A DNA stretch of 64,000 nucleotides from the NCBI GenBank assembly GCA_015179125.1, contig WHVA01000345.1, forward strand, positions 1 to 64,000, read 5' to 3'. The position numbers were made by a program, and so were the translations under genes. Each line of letters starts with the position of its first letter. Position 1 is the first letter of the stretch. This document shows, in pieces, positions 50,908-63,216 of this stretch. The stretch comes from Gautieria morchelliformis (taxonomy: Eukaryota; Basidiomycota; Agaricomycetes; Gomphales; Gomphaceae). The notes below the pieces were generated by a model, which searched no databases, had not been told where the DNA came from, and worked only from the letters and a program-made list of their open reading frames with translations.

Positions 50908-53900
50908 ATGGGAAGTGGAAGATGCGTCGGATTTTGTGATGCGCAGCAGGTGAGATGTGTGCCCCTGCTGCCTGTACATAACCGGTTTGCCTGTCTTTTA
51001 GTAGAGAATGAAAATCCCCCACTCCCCTCTCTTCGTACAGACCCACTGGATAAAGTCACACAAAAACTGAATCCGACACCCCATCCATCCCGCATGCGCC
51101 CTTGGGAGAGACGCCTTCCGAAGCGCTATGTTGTTGCTACCACCCCTGGCCCCAAGTCACTGGTCATTAAGGTGGAGATCCAGACGACGGATACGGCGGA
51201 AGTCAAATCCGGACCTGCCCTTGTCGATTGTGGGGCCACTGGTCAGTTTATAGACCGGGACTATGTGGAACGGAACCGACTGACCACGCGGAAGTTGCAA
51301 TGTGCAATCCTGGTGTTCAATGTGGATGGAAGCCCCAATGAGGCAGGGTCCATCACGGAGATAGTAGACACAATTCTCCGCTATGATGGACACACAGAAC
51401 GCACTTCCTTTGCAGTCACCAGCCTGGGGAAGCAAGACATCATCCTCGGGTTTACCTGGCTTCAGGAGCACAACCTGGAGATCAATTGGCAGACTTGGAA
51501 GGTGCTGATGAGTCGATGCCCAGCCAAGTGTCACATGTTCCAGTCGGAAGTGTGGAAGGAGCGCCAGGAGCAGCGGAAGACCGAACGGCTCATACAGACA
51601 TGTCATTCTGGCCCCCATCCACTGCTTGCAGAAGAAGACTCGGAAGCGGAATTTGAACCGGCTCCCACTTCCAATTCCGATTCCGATTCCGACTCCGACA
51701 TCATCCGACTCAGCCTGGAAGAGACTCTGGCGGAGGGGGAGCGCTTGCTGTACGTAAACCTTCCACCGGAAGCGGAACACATCCACGCCACCGGACACAT
51801 TTCGCAACGCCTTGCTGAAGCCTCCAAGAAGCATGATAAAGCGGAGGTGGAAATTCCGGAGTACCTGCGGGAGTTCAAGGATGTCTTTGCCAAGGAGTCA
51901 TTTGATGCCCTGCCTCCACGAAAGCTGTGGGACCATGCCATCGAGTTGGAGCCTGGGTCAAAGCCCACCAACTGCAAGGTCTACCCGCTGTCACCCAAGG
52001 AGCAGGTAGAGCTCGATGCATTCCTTCCGGAAAACCTCCGTACAGGGAGGATCCGCCCCTCGAAGTCACCCATGGCATCTCCGGTGTTCTTCATCAAGAA
52101 GAAGGACGGCTCGCTCAGACTTGTGCAGGATTACCGGGCCTTGAATGCGATCGCGATCAAGAACCGGTACCCCATTCCACTCATTTCCGAACTGATCACA
52201 CAACTCCGTGGGGAAAGGTACTTCACTAAGCTGGATGTCCGCTGGGGCTTCAATAATGTTCGGATCCGGGAGGGGGACGAGTGGAAGGCCGCGTTCCGCA
52301 CCAACCGAGGACTCTTTGAGCCACAGGTCATGTTCTTTGGCCTCACCGACAGTCCTGCCACATTCCAGATGATGATGAATGACATCTTCTGTGACATGAT
52401 AGCAGAAGGGGTTGTCTGTGTCTACCTCGATGACATCCTCATCTTCACAAAAACAATGTCGGAACATCGGGAAGTTGTGCGGAGAGTGCTGGAATGGCTC
52501 CGGGAGTACAACCTGTGTCTCAAGCCGGAAAAGTGCGAATTTGAGCAGACGCAGATAGAGTATCTTGGGGTGATTGTGTCAGAAGGAAAGGTGGAATTGT
52601 CAGCAACTAGGGGCTATGGCAGGGAAGGTTCGGTAGAGTTCTTAGAAAGCTAGAATCAAATATACTCTCTCAGTGAATTTATTGTCACTGATGTATTAAT
52701 ACAATACCTAGAATCAAATATACTACATGATTTTCAGTCAACATGCTATGTAAATATGAAGAATACTACTCGCCTCTCTCAGTGAATTTATTGTCACTGA
52801 GAGAGGAGTGTAATCCTGTCTCAGAAGGCATATACTTGCACCCGGCCCTTTAGCGCCCAAGGGCTCGCGCGTCGAAGTCATTTCAAACTCCGCTGGGTGC
52901 AGCCGCCTGTGAAAGTAGAAATAACAGAATGAAATGGAGAGATAGAGAGTGACTGGAAAATTTCGAAAATAAGCAGAGAAATGGATGCATGGTACAAGAA
53001 CAGTATGAGAAAATATTGAAACACCACACAATAAATTGAATATATTATGCTTGATTTTGGTGCAGGAGCATAAATGCACCCAACAGGAATGGACCCAGTC
53101 AAAGTTTCTGGTGTATTGGATTGGCCTGTGCCACGGAACAAGAACGAGGTCCAGTCCTTCATTGGGTTTGTCGATTTCTACAGGCGGTTCATCAAGGACT
53201 TCTCCTGCCATGCCTGTGCCCTCTTTGACCTTACCAAGAAGGAGGTTGGATGGTGGTGGGGAGAGCCAGAACAGGACTCCTTTGACAAACTCAAGGAGCT
53301 GATCACTTCTGCCCCGGTCCTGATCTTTCCCGATGACTCTTGCCCTTATCGAGTCGAGGCGGATTCTTCCGATGTAGGGAGGTATGCCTCACTGGAGGTG
53401 ACAAACTGCGCAGAACTACTGACACAGCTGGTAGTGAGCGGGAAAGAGGAGTCTCCATTACTAATCTACGTGGACCCATTACATACTCTGAGAACAATGG
53501 GAGTGGCACAAGGTGACATCGTACTAAAAGACAAGAAAAACCTATAATCTCCAACTAGAGAGGCAGCTCTCTTACACCGACACAGCTACCGGAGCGGTCT
53601 TGTCACAACAGTCATCAGAAGATGGTGGGGGGTGGCATCCGCTTGCCTTCTTCTCTAAAAGCCTTAGTCTGGTCGAGCGGAACTATGAGATCCATGACAA
53701 GGAGATGCTGGAATCATCCGAGCGCTGGAGGAGTGGCGACATTTCCTCGAGGGTGCTCTGTGCCCGTTTGAGATCTGGACAGACCACAAGAACCTCGACT
53801 ACTTCCGCACGTCTAAGAATTTGAACCGACGACAAGCACGGTGGTCCCTACACCTGTCCCGGTTCGACTTCATGCTCCACCACTGCCCCTGCCGCACCAT

Positions 53901-55848
53901 GGGCAAGCCCGATGCCCTATCCCGCCGTGCGGATCATGGAAGCGGAAGTGGAGACAACACTGATATGACACTGCTCCACCCAAGTCTCTTTGCAATCCAC
54001 GCCCTCGAAGGAGCGACGGCAGTTGGGGCGGAAGCGGAAATGCTCCAGGACATCTGGAGGCAGTACTGGAATGGAGAGAAGGAGGAGTCAGTGGTGAAGG
54101 CGGTGGAGGAACTTCGGAAAGGGCACTCACAGTCGGTACGGGCAGCGGAATGGTCGGAACGTGATGGGCTGCTCTACTTCAGAGGCAAGGTCTATGTTCC
54201 ATGTGGGGCGGACCTCCGCCGCCGCATTGTGTCCCAGCACCATGACACACGGGTCGCTGGGCATGCTGGCAGGTGGAAGATGCTGGAGTTAGTGGCTCGG
54301 AACTACTGGTGGCCTCAGATGTCCCGCTACATTGGACAGTATGTGAAGACATGTGACCTTTGTCTCCAAACCAAAGCGCAATGACATCCGCCCGTTGGAG
54401 AACTTGTTCCACTCCCGATTCCAGAATCCCGCTGGGACACCATCAGTGTCGACTTCATCGTTGAACTCCCAGAGTCTCATGGCTACGATGCGATCATGAA
54501 TGTCGTGGACTTGGTAAGCAAGGTGTCCCACTTCATTCCGACGCACACGAAAATCACAGCCCTCGGAGTGGCCCACCTATTCCTTGCGCATGTCTGGAAG
54601 TTTCATGGGATCCCGAAGCAAGTCGTTTCCGACCGAGGTCCGCAGTTTGTCGCGGAACTGACTCGGGAGCTCTACCGCCTGCTTGGCATAAAGCTGGCTA
54701 CCACCACAGCATACCATCCACAGGGTGACGGACAGACGGAACGGGTCAATCAGGAGTTGGAGCAATATCTCCGCCTCTTTGTCAATGAGAGGCAGGATGA
54801 CTGGGATGAGCTACTTCCACTGGCGGAATTCCAATACAACAACCATGTCCATTCCGCCACACAACAGACTCCCTTCATGCTTGACTCTGGACGACACCCG
54901 CGGATAGGCTTCGAGCCACGCCAGGCAGAGTCCCGACTCGAGACAGTCAATTAGTTCCGAGACTGCATGGACTCCACCCTTTCGGAAGCCAAGTCGGCCC
55001 TTGCGAAGGCCAAGGATGACATGGCAAGGTACTACAACCAACGCCGGGTTCCTGCCCCGGAGTACCAAGTTGGAGACAAGGTGTATCTAGATGCAAGTGA
55101 CATCCGCACCACACGCCCTTTGCAGAAGCTTGCCCACCACTACCTTGGGCCCTTCACAGTGATATGGAGGGTTGGATGGAATGCATACCGCCTCCGACTC
55201 ACGGCGTCCATGTCCCGCCTCCACCCCGTCTTCAACGTGGTGAAGTTACTCCCTACTCTTGAGGACCCAATTCCAGGTCGGAAGGCTCATCCGCCACCTC
55301 CACCGGAAATTGTAGATGGGGAAGAGCACTATGTGGTGGAACGGATCCTGGACAGCCGGTTTGTGCGAGGACGACTCCAATTCCTTGTGAAATGGGAAGG
55401 GTATGGGTATGAGGAGAATTCGTGGGTCCCGGAGCAAGATGTCTCCGCTCCAGACAAACTCCGCAAGTTCTATAGGACACACCCTGGTGCCCCTCGCCGA
55501 ATCCGCTCACTGGCATTTCAATCCCTCGTGTCCCGTGCTTTGAGGACGCAGCACGCTAGAGGGGGGGTGATGTCAGGGGACACCCTGTTTTCCATTTCCA
55601 GTTCCAACACCACACCCAGTTCCGACTCCATTTCCGACTCCGGTTCCGGTTCCGATTCCATCTCCGCCTCCGCTTTCGGAAATGATTCCACTCCTGGGAG
55701 AACTTCCACCAGTTCTGTTTGCCTTGCCAGTTCCACTCCAATTTCCGACTTCCACTCTCGGAACAGTGTCGGAAATCAAGCGACTCGCATAATGGGTGGC
55801 ATCAAGGGTCGATCAAGGGTCAGGGAGGTCAGGGGGATGCAGGGTTGA
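50908..55848 (+). pseudogene. Pol of family A gypsy, with a solo LTR inside
   Basis: Parts in order: protease (VDCGATGQFIDRDYVERN, about 51225), RT (FFIKKKDGSLRLVQDYRALN about 52090; VYLDDILIFTK about 52420), a solo LTR (52598-53085), the RT thumb and connection (WPVPRNKNEVQSFIGFVDFY), RNase H, integrase (core about 54440-54930, with GDGQTERVNQELEQYL), the integrase C-terminal domain and a chromodomain (LVKWEGYGYEENSWVPEQ, about 55390). Roughly half a dozen breaks plus the insertion make it a fossil. Confidence 0.88.
52598..53085 (-). repeat. Solo LTR (family C), TSD GGAAT
   Basis: 488 bases, reading TGTCAGCAACTAGG...GCACCCAACA on the plus strand; reversed it starts TGTTGGGTGCATTTATG like 1185-1724. 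GGAAT flanks both sides (52593-52597 and 53086-53090). It contains TCTCTCAGTGAATTTATTG and CACTGAGAGAGG blocks shared with the other copy. Confidence 0.92.
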
Positions 55849-56060
55849 TGGCGGGTGCCAAGTGTTGTCCCTTGCTGCGCAGTGTAGTATAATACGGGCT
55901 CGCTGACATTGGGGGTCCTTAGACTTTTCTCTTTGGATTTCCCCTTGTCAGGTGAGAATCCCCTCTCTTGTATACTCTGTTCATTTATACATACTTTGGA
56001 TTTCCCCTTGTCAGTTGTGTGGTAGTGTGATCTCCACAACTAGCCAGGGTTGCCCTTACA
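55571..56060 (+). repeat. 3' LTR of family A gypsy
   Basis: 490 bases. It follows the purine tract AGAGGGGGGG. It contains the 63-base segment 55952-56014 that starts GTGAGAAT and ends TTGTCAG and is bounded by direct repeats of CTTTGGATTTCCCCTTGTCA. Confidence 0.93.
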
Positions 56061-56115
56061 GGTTCCCACGCAAGAACTATACAGTGGGTCTGTGAGGACC
56101 CACTGGTGCTATGTA
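56061..56115 (+). repeat. Terminal-repeat-like sequence, left
   Basis: GGTTCCCACGCAAGAACTAT then ACAGTGGGTC...GACCCACTGG. The reverse complement of 59304-59358 reads GGTTCCCATGCATAAACTAT then ACAGTGGGTCC, so the two are inverted partners. The family A gypsy inserted exactly at the first bases (GGTTC). Probably the end of a DNA transposon or MITE. Confidence 0.6.
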
Positions 56116-58373
56116 AGCTACCAGATATTATGTATTGCCTCACAGCAATACAGGTAAATATATGTATATTTACACCCTCCCCCACTATGGAGAACTCTAC
56201 TCCCCATAGATCTCGGCGTTGAGGTCCTTGTCCTCGGATGAGGGCAAGTCATCCATTGGGATGTCCTTGTATGGAGCCGGCAGGGGCCGGTGATCCACAT
56301 GCATCCCATCTGGGTGAGCAGATGTGGATGGGCCGGGTCCAGCTTGGGGCTGCTATGGACCTGTTTCAAGAGATGGGCTGATCCCCATCTCCTGGGTGGA
56401 TGCGGTGTCTGCGACCGGATCAGGTTGCGGATCCGGGGGTGGGACGCGAGCAGTTCCTTATCAAGCTGCACCAAGATGCTTGCGGCTGCTTTCTCGCGGG
56501 CGGGCACGCTGGGACAACTTCAGTCCCTATTTGTGCTGCCGCTGCCCCGTGCGCGCAGCGGTGTTCATGACTTCCTTATTTCGAAGTCGTTGAAAGTATC
56601 CCTCAATCCAAGGGATATGGTTGTGATTCACGCCGCCATGGAGGGCCAGCCATGATGCGAGTTCCTTCAGCGATCTCATGCGCGAGTCTGTTCCCAACCG
56701 GGAACGTCCTGGTGATCGAGGCCCGAAGGGTGTGCGTGGTGGGAGAGGGGATTGTGATGTCGGTCACGAGCTCCTGCCACTAGCTTGGCATACCAAACCA
56801 GTCGCTTAAACACAACTCGAGGGGGGACCATGGCTTGCCTTTGGGAGCCAGGATCTGTATCCACATCCAGATATCAATATCTGTTGTGTTTAACCCACCC
56901 TCCACATTATCGCGAACGGTGGGAGGGACACCTTTGGCATTTGAGCGCCAGCCGTTGCACCTGTTTGCAGTATCTAAGGCAGATGTCGGATTTGCTTCCA
57001 TTTTAGTGTGCAAACCTCGAACAACGATATCTTGCTTGATATCGCTGCAATTTGCTTGAAATTTCATATCTGAAGCTATGTGGACCATATCTAGGGCATA
57101 GAACTAAAAAATCCAAATAAAACAAGCATTTTGTATTTTGCATTTTGGGTGCTGAGGGGGGAACAATGTCAAGCTTAGCTTACTGTATGTAGTTCAATGC
57201 AGGTTTTAATTTTGTTTGCTACTTTGTACTAATGGTGAGAACCCACTACAGGAGAATATCCAGAAGAGGGTGTTGTAGGATTGGAGAGGAAGGGCTTAGC
57301 TTCTTCTGATGTTGGATCAATCAGATCTGGCGGTAGGTGTTCATTCTCAATGTCAGATTTCCTCCTGTGTAGCATAAGCCCTGAAAATCTGAGGGATCAT
57401 ATAACGTGGAACATACGCATCATCAAAGTTCATAATAGCATCTTTGATCCCTTCCACACCAAGTGCCAATGCACCATAAGGCAACTTCGCCAATCCTGAC
57501 ACATTCTTGAGCTTGGAAACCGTGGGGGTGCATGTGTATGTGGTGGGGTGAGGGGCGCGGAGGTGCTCGGGTGGGCGAGCTGGTGTAGGAGGACAGGGTG
57601 GTGGGGGAGCAGGCGGCGGCGGGTGCAGGTGTGGGTGCAGGTGCAGGTGTAGGTGTGGGTGCAGGGATGGGTGTGGGTGCAGGTGCAGGTGCGGGTGTGG
57701 GTGCAGGTACGGGTGCAGGTACGGGTGCGATTGCAGCATGGACGACACAGAGCTCATTGTGAGGAGACTGGGCAGGGGGTTAGCAGGGTGCAGGGGCATC
57801 GATACACCTTGACACCCGGGGGACTCCACGCAGGGGACATGGGGGATACTGGCCCAAACGGCAGCCGGTAGAAGGACGGGAGCATGGACATGACATGACT
57901 GGGCTGGCGGCCCTCGAGGCGTGCGAGGCATTGCCGCAGTTGGTGTTGCGGTAGTGCGTGGAGGCGCAGGACGTGGCAGTGGTCATCGCGAGGGTGTTGA
58001 CAGTAGGAGTGATGGAGCCGTGGTCGGTTGGGGTGTGGATGACAGGAAGGAACTGCTCGTGCTTGTACGAGTAGAAGGGGCACTTCAAGTCACAATGGTG
58101 GACTTGTAGTTGGGACGCGTGATAGCCCTTTCAGCGAGGATGTAAAGTAAGCATAAGTAGCAAACGCACCAATAAAAATGGGATAGTGGCCATTTGACAC
58201 CTCAAAAGTACACTTGAGTTGGGGTTCAGCATTGGGAGTAAGGGTGGTCCAGACCTGGCCCCGAATGTCTTTACAAATGCTGTCACGCGATTCATGTCAT
58301 AGAATTCTTGGTCAGGGTGTGTGTTTTGGGAACTTCCGTTCTCCTTGTATGTACTACCCACACCATTGCTCAT
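56116..58373. other. No supported gene; low-complexity stretch 57600-57740
   Basis: Minus-strand frames at 56118-56507 and 56780-57088 have no recognised motif. A G/T-rich minisatellite of GGGTGCAGGTGCAGGT type (about 57600-57740) produces His/Pro-rich frames on the minus strand (57353-57931). A frame at 57780-58088 starts CPFYSYKHEQFLPVIHTPTD after its Met-Lys but is not convincing. The region may be the decayed interior of a DNA transposon. Confidence 0.4.
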
Positions 58374-58649
58374 ATGCCTCGCCCTGGCAACCCTAAACCT
58401 GTTCGTCACATGTACAGCAAGGATCTGTGGGATCGTGTTATATACCAAAAATTCAAGCTCAACAAGAAATCAACCGATATTGCAATTGACCTCGATATGT
58501 CACTACATGTAGTTCAACGCACAATCAAACTCTGGCGGGATGTTGGAGACGTTGTGGCAGAGCCAAAGCGGCTATCTCATGGGTCAAAAATGACATCAGC
58601 TCAGAGTGAAGTAAGTAATTCATGCCTGTGTTTAGCTGTAGGAGGATAA

Positions 58650-59010
58650 TCAAAATGGTCATGTGATACAGCATATATGAGTATATAATATACATTATAA
58701 GAGTATTAATAACAACATATAGGAATATATAGTAGTATTTATAAGGAGAATAATAGATGTTATTAGATGATTCTGTATATATTTAAACATCTTGAAGATA
58801 TATATACATCTGAGAGAGTATTAGACTACAAGATAGAGTAACAGATACTTGGAGAGATACTTCTAATAGATATGAGTAGGAGTGGTAGTATGACTAGTTA
58901 TAATGAGAGAGTATTAGACTACAATATGGAGTAATAGTAGTTGTCTAGATATTTGTAATAGATATGAATAGTTATAAGTGGGTAGAAAAAATAAGAAGAG
59001 GTGTTCTCGT
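58650..59010. other. AT-rich island
   Basis: About 360 bases much richer in A/T than the surroundings, full of TATATA and ATAGAT strings. An imperfect direct repeat GAGAGAGTATTAGACTACAA occurs twice (about 58813 and 58905). No frame. It may be an inserted AT-rich element or a mutated patch. Confidence 0.6.
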
Positions 59011-59269
59011 CGGCGGAGCAGCTGCTCGGGGAGGGACAAAAGTAAATTTATTTATATCCCAACAATAAGATTGCCATGTATTTTCACCCTCTTCTTTTCT
59101 ATAATCTGAGCATACAATGGGTGAATCTACATATAATAAAAAGTTGCGAGCATCCGCAGTAGCTTATTTTATGTTATAACAGTTTCTTCTTGCGCTTCTT
59201 GAACACTCGCCCGATCTTTACCTCGATGAGCTTGTCGAAGAGCTAGAGGTGCAGCATGGTATTTTTGTA

Positions 59270-59358
59270 AATAACCCGTGTATCTACATGTACAATAGTT
59301 ATTACATAATCCCAATGGGCCCCTTAGGGACCCACTGTATAGTTTATGCATGGGAACC
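59270..59358 (-). repeat. Terminal-repeat-like sequence, right
   Basis: Ends GTTTATGCATGGGAACC at 59358; reverse complement partner of 56061-56115. It interrupts the transposase between its middle piece and DDE domain. A second GGTTCCCATCGC in direct orientation follows at 59366. Confidence 0.55.
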
Positions 59359-60319
59359 GGCCAGCGGTTCCCATCGCATCTTACTCTTACCTGTCACTAC
59401 GTAGCATTCAGAATACCACTCATTGGTCAAGTTCTGTAGTGCCCTTGTGATACAAGGTCTTAAGGTCGACATCCTTTACAATTTTAGTAAGTATATCAAC
59501 TGTCTGGAGGACGCTTCGACATCTTGGCTTGCAAAGAAAGAAAGTGAGTCGTTAATCCTTGAAGAATGACGACCTTTATATTTGTCACCAATCCAGTTTT
59601 CACAGGCAGCCGCAGAGCGCTGTGAAGCCTCGCGGAATGCTTTCCAGTTTCGTATTTGTAGTGAACCACCGGACTGTTTGGTTTTCACAGATGAAAGCGC
59701 AATTTTCCTTCGCACAATGTATAGACTAATGGGATGGGCTTACAAGGGATGTAGGCCTCGAGTGTGAGCACGTTTCCAAAGGGGCGAAAGGTAACAATTT
59801 GTGCATGGGCCTCCATTATTGTATCGCTAATATCCACTCAGATTTTCAATCCTTCCGGTGCTCTCACAAGATGGAATCATCTATAGTCATATCAAATTAG
59901 GGGCATACGATGGTCCAGAGTTCCTTGGGTTTCTGAAGGACCTTTTAGAGGTAATGAACCCTTACCCGGCACCACAGAGTGTTCTTGTTATGGATAACTG
60001 TGCCATTCACCACATACCTGAGGTCTCACTCTTATGTGCCCAAAGGTTTTTACCATTATAAACTGTTTTCACTAGTGTCTAATCTTGCATTTGCAGAGGA
60101 ATCAAACTGATGTATCTTCTGCTGTACTCACCTAATATCAACCCGATTGAAGAATCATTCTCCTTCATCAAAGCTCACCTCAGACGTCATGGTGCCGAGT
60201 TCCGTGCATGTGTTGCAAGTAAGGAGAGGGCTGAGCTAGTCATGTTTCTGTATGAGGCACTGGATTGGATTACATGCAAACATGCGCGAGGGTGGATGAA
60301 GGACTGTGGCTATCTGTAG

Positions 60320-60530
60320 TGCGGTTGTACTACTGCAATGTAATTTCTTTGTTGTCAGAATGTTGAAAATTATCTGCAATGTGATGGATGATATTGGTAA
60401 GCAAAACTTAGTAGTGCAAAAAGTACTCATTTTAAGTGCCCGCTCTTCCTACAGTGGCTACAGGTTCTCATAATATTATATGTCATGCGTTACATGCGGT
60501 CTTTCCCAGCTCATCCTCTCTCTTCACCTG
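60320..60530. other. Intergenic gap between transposase and kinase remnant
   Basis: Convergent 3' ends (transposase on plus, kinase on minus). No gene seen. Confidence 0.5.
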
Positions 60531-62908
60531 TCATTTCCCCCCCTCAATATAATCCCAATTCTCTGGCAGGTTTGAAAGAGATTCAAGCCCAATCATTACA
60601 TACTGCTCGTATTTCTTGGTGGCCTGTAACTCGTACTCATTGACATCTGAAAGAAAGTTTGGATTCAGCCATTCCAGAGCAGTATCCTCAGCAAGCGTTA
60701 ACCATTGAATCAAGAACTTGGAGAATGGTTTCAAGCCCATGGAGAGGTTGTTCACGACATCCTGATGCTTTAACCTTTCAAGGAAAGTTCCCCTACTGTG
60801 TAACACAGCTAAATCTTCAGAGAGCATCATTTGAGGGTAATGCCGTTCTAGTAGCACGAGTACCCCCTTGGTCTCCAGAATCTCCAGAATCAACCAAAAT
60901 AAAACCCATATAAATGATTCCAGGTCATCAATTGCTGTGTGCACAACTTCTGTTCCAGCTGTCAAGATTGGTTTTTAGGCGTTAATATCGTGTATTAGTG
61001 AACACAGCAAATGCCTGAATAACTTGTGCAAATAAGTATACCGTTCGGCGAAGAGGGTGAACCAATAACTGATCACAAGATAAGAGGGCTGCCCGAACGG
61101 AGCTCTCCCTATCTACAGTCGTAGCGAAATAGCCCGTGGCACTCGATGATGTAACGTGCAAGGTGTCACGGAAGGGTTATCTAAGTAGCAATAATCCCTT
61201 CGCCGACAGCACAGAAAATAGTTCAAAGGCTAAGGTAATGAAGGTAAAGTATGAGAACTCACCAGTGATGCCTAAGTCTTCTTCTGGTCGATGATAGAAA
61301 TCTACAGGAGAAGGCTCAAGACGATAGTCACAGCGAGGTCAAGTTTGCACAAGATGGACATATTATAATTGAACTGAGGAATATACATGTGAATGTAGAC
61401 TACTTATATCGAATGCTCACATGATGAATAGAGTGAAAAAGGGGGGTGCAAACATGAAACGATGGGGAGGAAAGAGGGCGAAGGCCCCTATGTATGAAAG
61501 CACACCTTGGAACCTGCATATACACCACCCTGCATGGACTCCTCGTCTGCTGGGTTGATCCCACATGACCTGCGGGTAGGATGTTCCGTGAATGTATCCT
61601 GACCATATGAACACCTAAAGGGGATGGATTGAGAAGGTGATGGGGCCATCACGTCGGGTAAAGGGTGTCGATCGTGTCTGATGGCATGCCTGCTGGCTAA
61701 TGATGCGAGCAGCGAATGGTCATTCGGCGAATGTGGCGAAGAACGAGTGCAACGAACATAGTTGGGGAGTGGTCGGAGGGAATGGCGAACTCAGGCGAAG
61801 ATGCAGAAGGAATGATGAGATGAGGAACAGTGACTGCGGGGCAAGGGAAATATACGGGACATGACACCAGCGTCCCAAGCAAGACTCAGCACCTGAGACA
61901 TGAAAGGCAGCATACCCTAGAACCATGTAAATCACAAGCCGCACACAACAACTGAAGACCCACCGAGTGATGCTTTGCTAATTCCCGCTTCTGATCCTTC
62001 CAACAAATCTCCTGGTCCCCATTGCATATGAATCCCACACATCTAGTAACTTCTCAAGTCATGGCAAAACTGAAGCAAACATAAAAAAAACAAAAGGACT
62101 GATGTGAAAGACGGTATGTACTCTGTCACAGGCAGCTGCTCAGCTTCATCCATCAGCATGACGTTCCCGACGCTTATGTTGTGGTGCAACCAGCCATTCT
62201 TAAACAGCCCAAAATGCCCTGTCAATCACCATTATAGGTAAATCATGTCCGATGCCCTCTTTGTTCACATACCCAACATGGCGTGCACTATACAACGCAC
62301 GAGCAATCGAGGACTTTGTGCAGCTCACAGTGACGTCCCTTTGGTCGCAAAAACAGATCGCATATGTTTTCGTTCGTCAGGCCTAACCCCGGCTTATGGC
62401 TCTGCCATAAACACGGGCCAATACGTTGCATCATCAGGTATGAACTTATCCATTCCGTCCTTGACAGGGTATGAGTCAAGGATGTCTGGCAGTCCAAATG
62501 CATCCGATAATGCTCGAAACATTGTGCCTTCTTCGTTATGGGTTTTCAGTGGCCAAGAATCTTTCAGAATGACAGTGTCCGGCAAGGGAGAAGATATGTC
62601 TCCCTGCCACCTCAAGGGTTCTTGACTGTCAGTCTCTTTTCCAGGCTGAGAACGCAGGTGTTGGTGACTTTGTAAGTTATACCGGTGAGTGGATGGAGGT
62701 TGAGCGGGAGAACCATTTGATCCGCCAGACAGCACTCTTCAAGCAGAGAATTACTCTCGAATGTCACACCGCAGAACTCACCCTTCATCAGCTTTTTCAA
62801 TTCATCCTGGGTCTGAGTGTGTGATTCATGAGATTTATTGGAACTGATGCTATATGGTGTGCTCATCACCAACGGAAGCTTGAGAGATTGGGGTGATGTT
62901 GATGGCAT
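60531..62908 (-). pseudogene. FunK1-type fungal protein kinase, broken by a solo LTR
   Basis: Read leftwards: the N-terminal region around SHESHTQTQDELKKLMKGEF (about 62830), the kinase N-lobe VILKDSWPLKTHNEEGTMF and ALSDAFGLPDILDSYPV (about 62500-62570), the catalytic loop GWLHHNISVGNVMLMDEAEQ (about 62150-62200), GDQEICWKDQKRELAKHHS (about 62000), LPFMSQVLSLAWDAG up to the LTR at 61866, then TEVVHTAIDDLESFIWVLFW (60955 downwards) and a C-terminal helical part ending ENWDYIEGGK. The motif set is that of the FunK1 family expanded in Agaricomycetes. The usual LHRDIS is LHHNIS, so the catalytic Asp is replaced by Asn. Several short introns are needed between the pieces. The LTR splits the gene, so it is dead at this locus. 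Confidence 0.8.
60960..61866 (-). repeat. Solo copia-type LTR in the kinase gene, TSD CCAGC
   Basis: 907 bases. On the minus strand it begins TGTCATGTCCCG and ends TCTTGACA. CCAGC flanks it at 60955-60959 and 61867-61871. Its first half is homologous to the LTR of the copia element at 45598 (CATTCGATATAAGTAG block, GGGATCAACCCAGC block); the second half has diverged. It therefore belongs to the same or a closely related family. Confidence 0.88.
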
Positions 62909-63215
62909 CTGGAATAATAACTACCGAGAATTAGAGGCAGACAACAAATAAAGAACTATGTCGTACGAGTCTGAGAGGCAGAGCTGTCGTCAACATGCAG
63001 ACAAGTCACGTGACAAGTGAACCATCTACATTCTTGCGGTGTGTTGGTAGTAGTGGCCTCAAGCTTAAATACCAATAATGTGCCGTGCGCTGCCTCAGAG
63101 GGTACTAAGGCCACTGATCTCAAATATCCATAACTCTCTAAATTGTTCTTTTTGATGTATATAGTAAATCTAATTATTGTGTCCTACTGGCATAATTCTG
63201 CTTGCCTCCCTCCAT
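62909..63215. other. Probable shared promoter/intergenic region
   Basis: Between the kinase start and the 3' end of the next minus-strand gene. CAAGTCACGTGACAAG (about 63002) contains a CACGTG-like E-box palindrome. No frame supported. Confidence 0.4.
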
Positions 63216-63216
63216 C

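Larger units (their letters stand above)
49155..56060 (+). mobile_element. Ty3/gypsy chromovirus, family A, full span, broken (fossil)
   Basis: Both LTRs (49155-49593 and 55571-56060) are present and flanked by the 5-base duplication GGTTC (49150-49154 and 56061-56065). Gag, protease, RT, RNase H, integrase and chromodomain follow in order on the plus strand. A solo LTR of family C sits inside pol (52598-53085). The LTRs differ by numerous substitutions and two length changes, so it is clearly older than the family B element. Coding parts carry several breaks. Confidence 0.93.
58374..60319 (+). pseudogene. Tc1/mariner-type DDE transposase, split
   Basis: The N-terminal helix-turn-helix begins MPRPGNPKPVRHMYSKDLWD (58374), with STDIAIDLDMSLHVVQRTIK, to about 58610. 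A middle piece FLLALLEHSPDLYLDELVEE lies at about 59183-59272. The DDE domain is at about 59605-60319: QAAAERCEASRNAFQFRIC, CLVFTDESA (first D), GIIYSHIKLGAYDGPEFLGF, VLVMDNCAIHH (second D) and LLLYSPNINPIEESFSFIK (E). The pieces are separated by an AT-rich insert (58650-59160) and a terminal-repeat-like insert (59270-59600). Introns may explain part of this but not all. The family cuts and pastes at TA sites; this copy is dead. Confidence 0.75.

Noticed and set aside
57353-57931. His/Pro-rich 192-codon minus-strand frame
   Set aside because: It is produced by the GGTGCAGGTGTGGGTGCAG minisatellite; no conserved motif and competing frames on the other strand.
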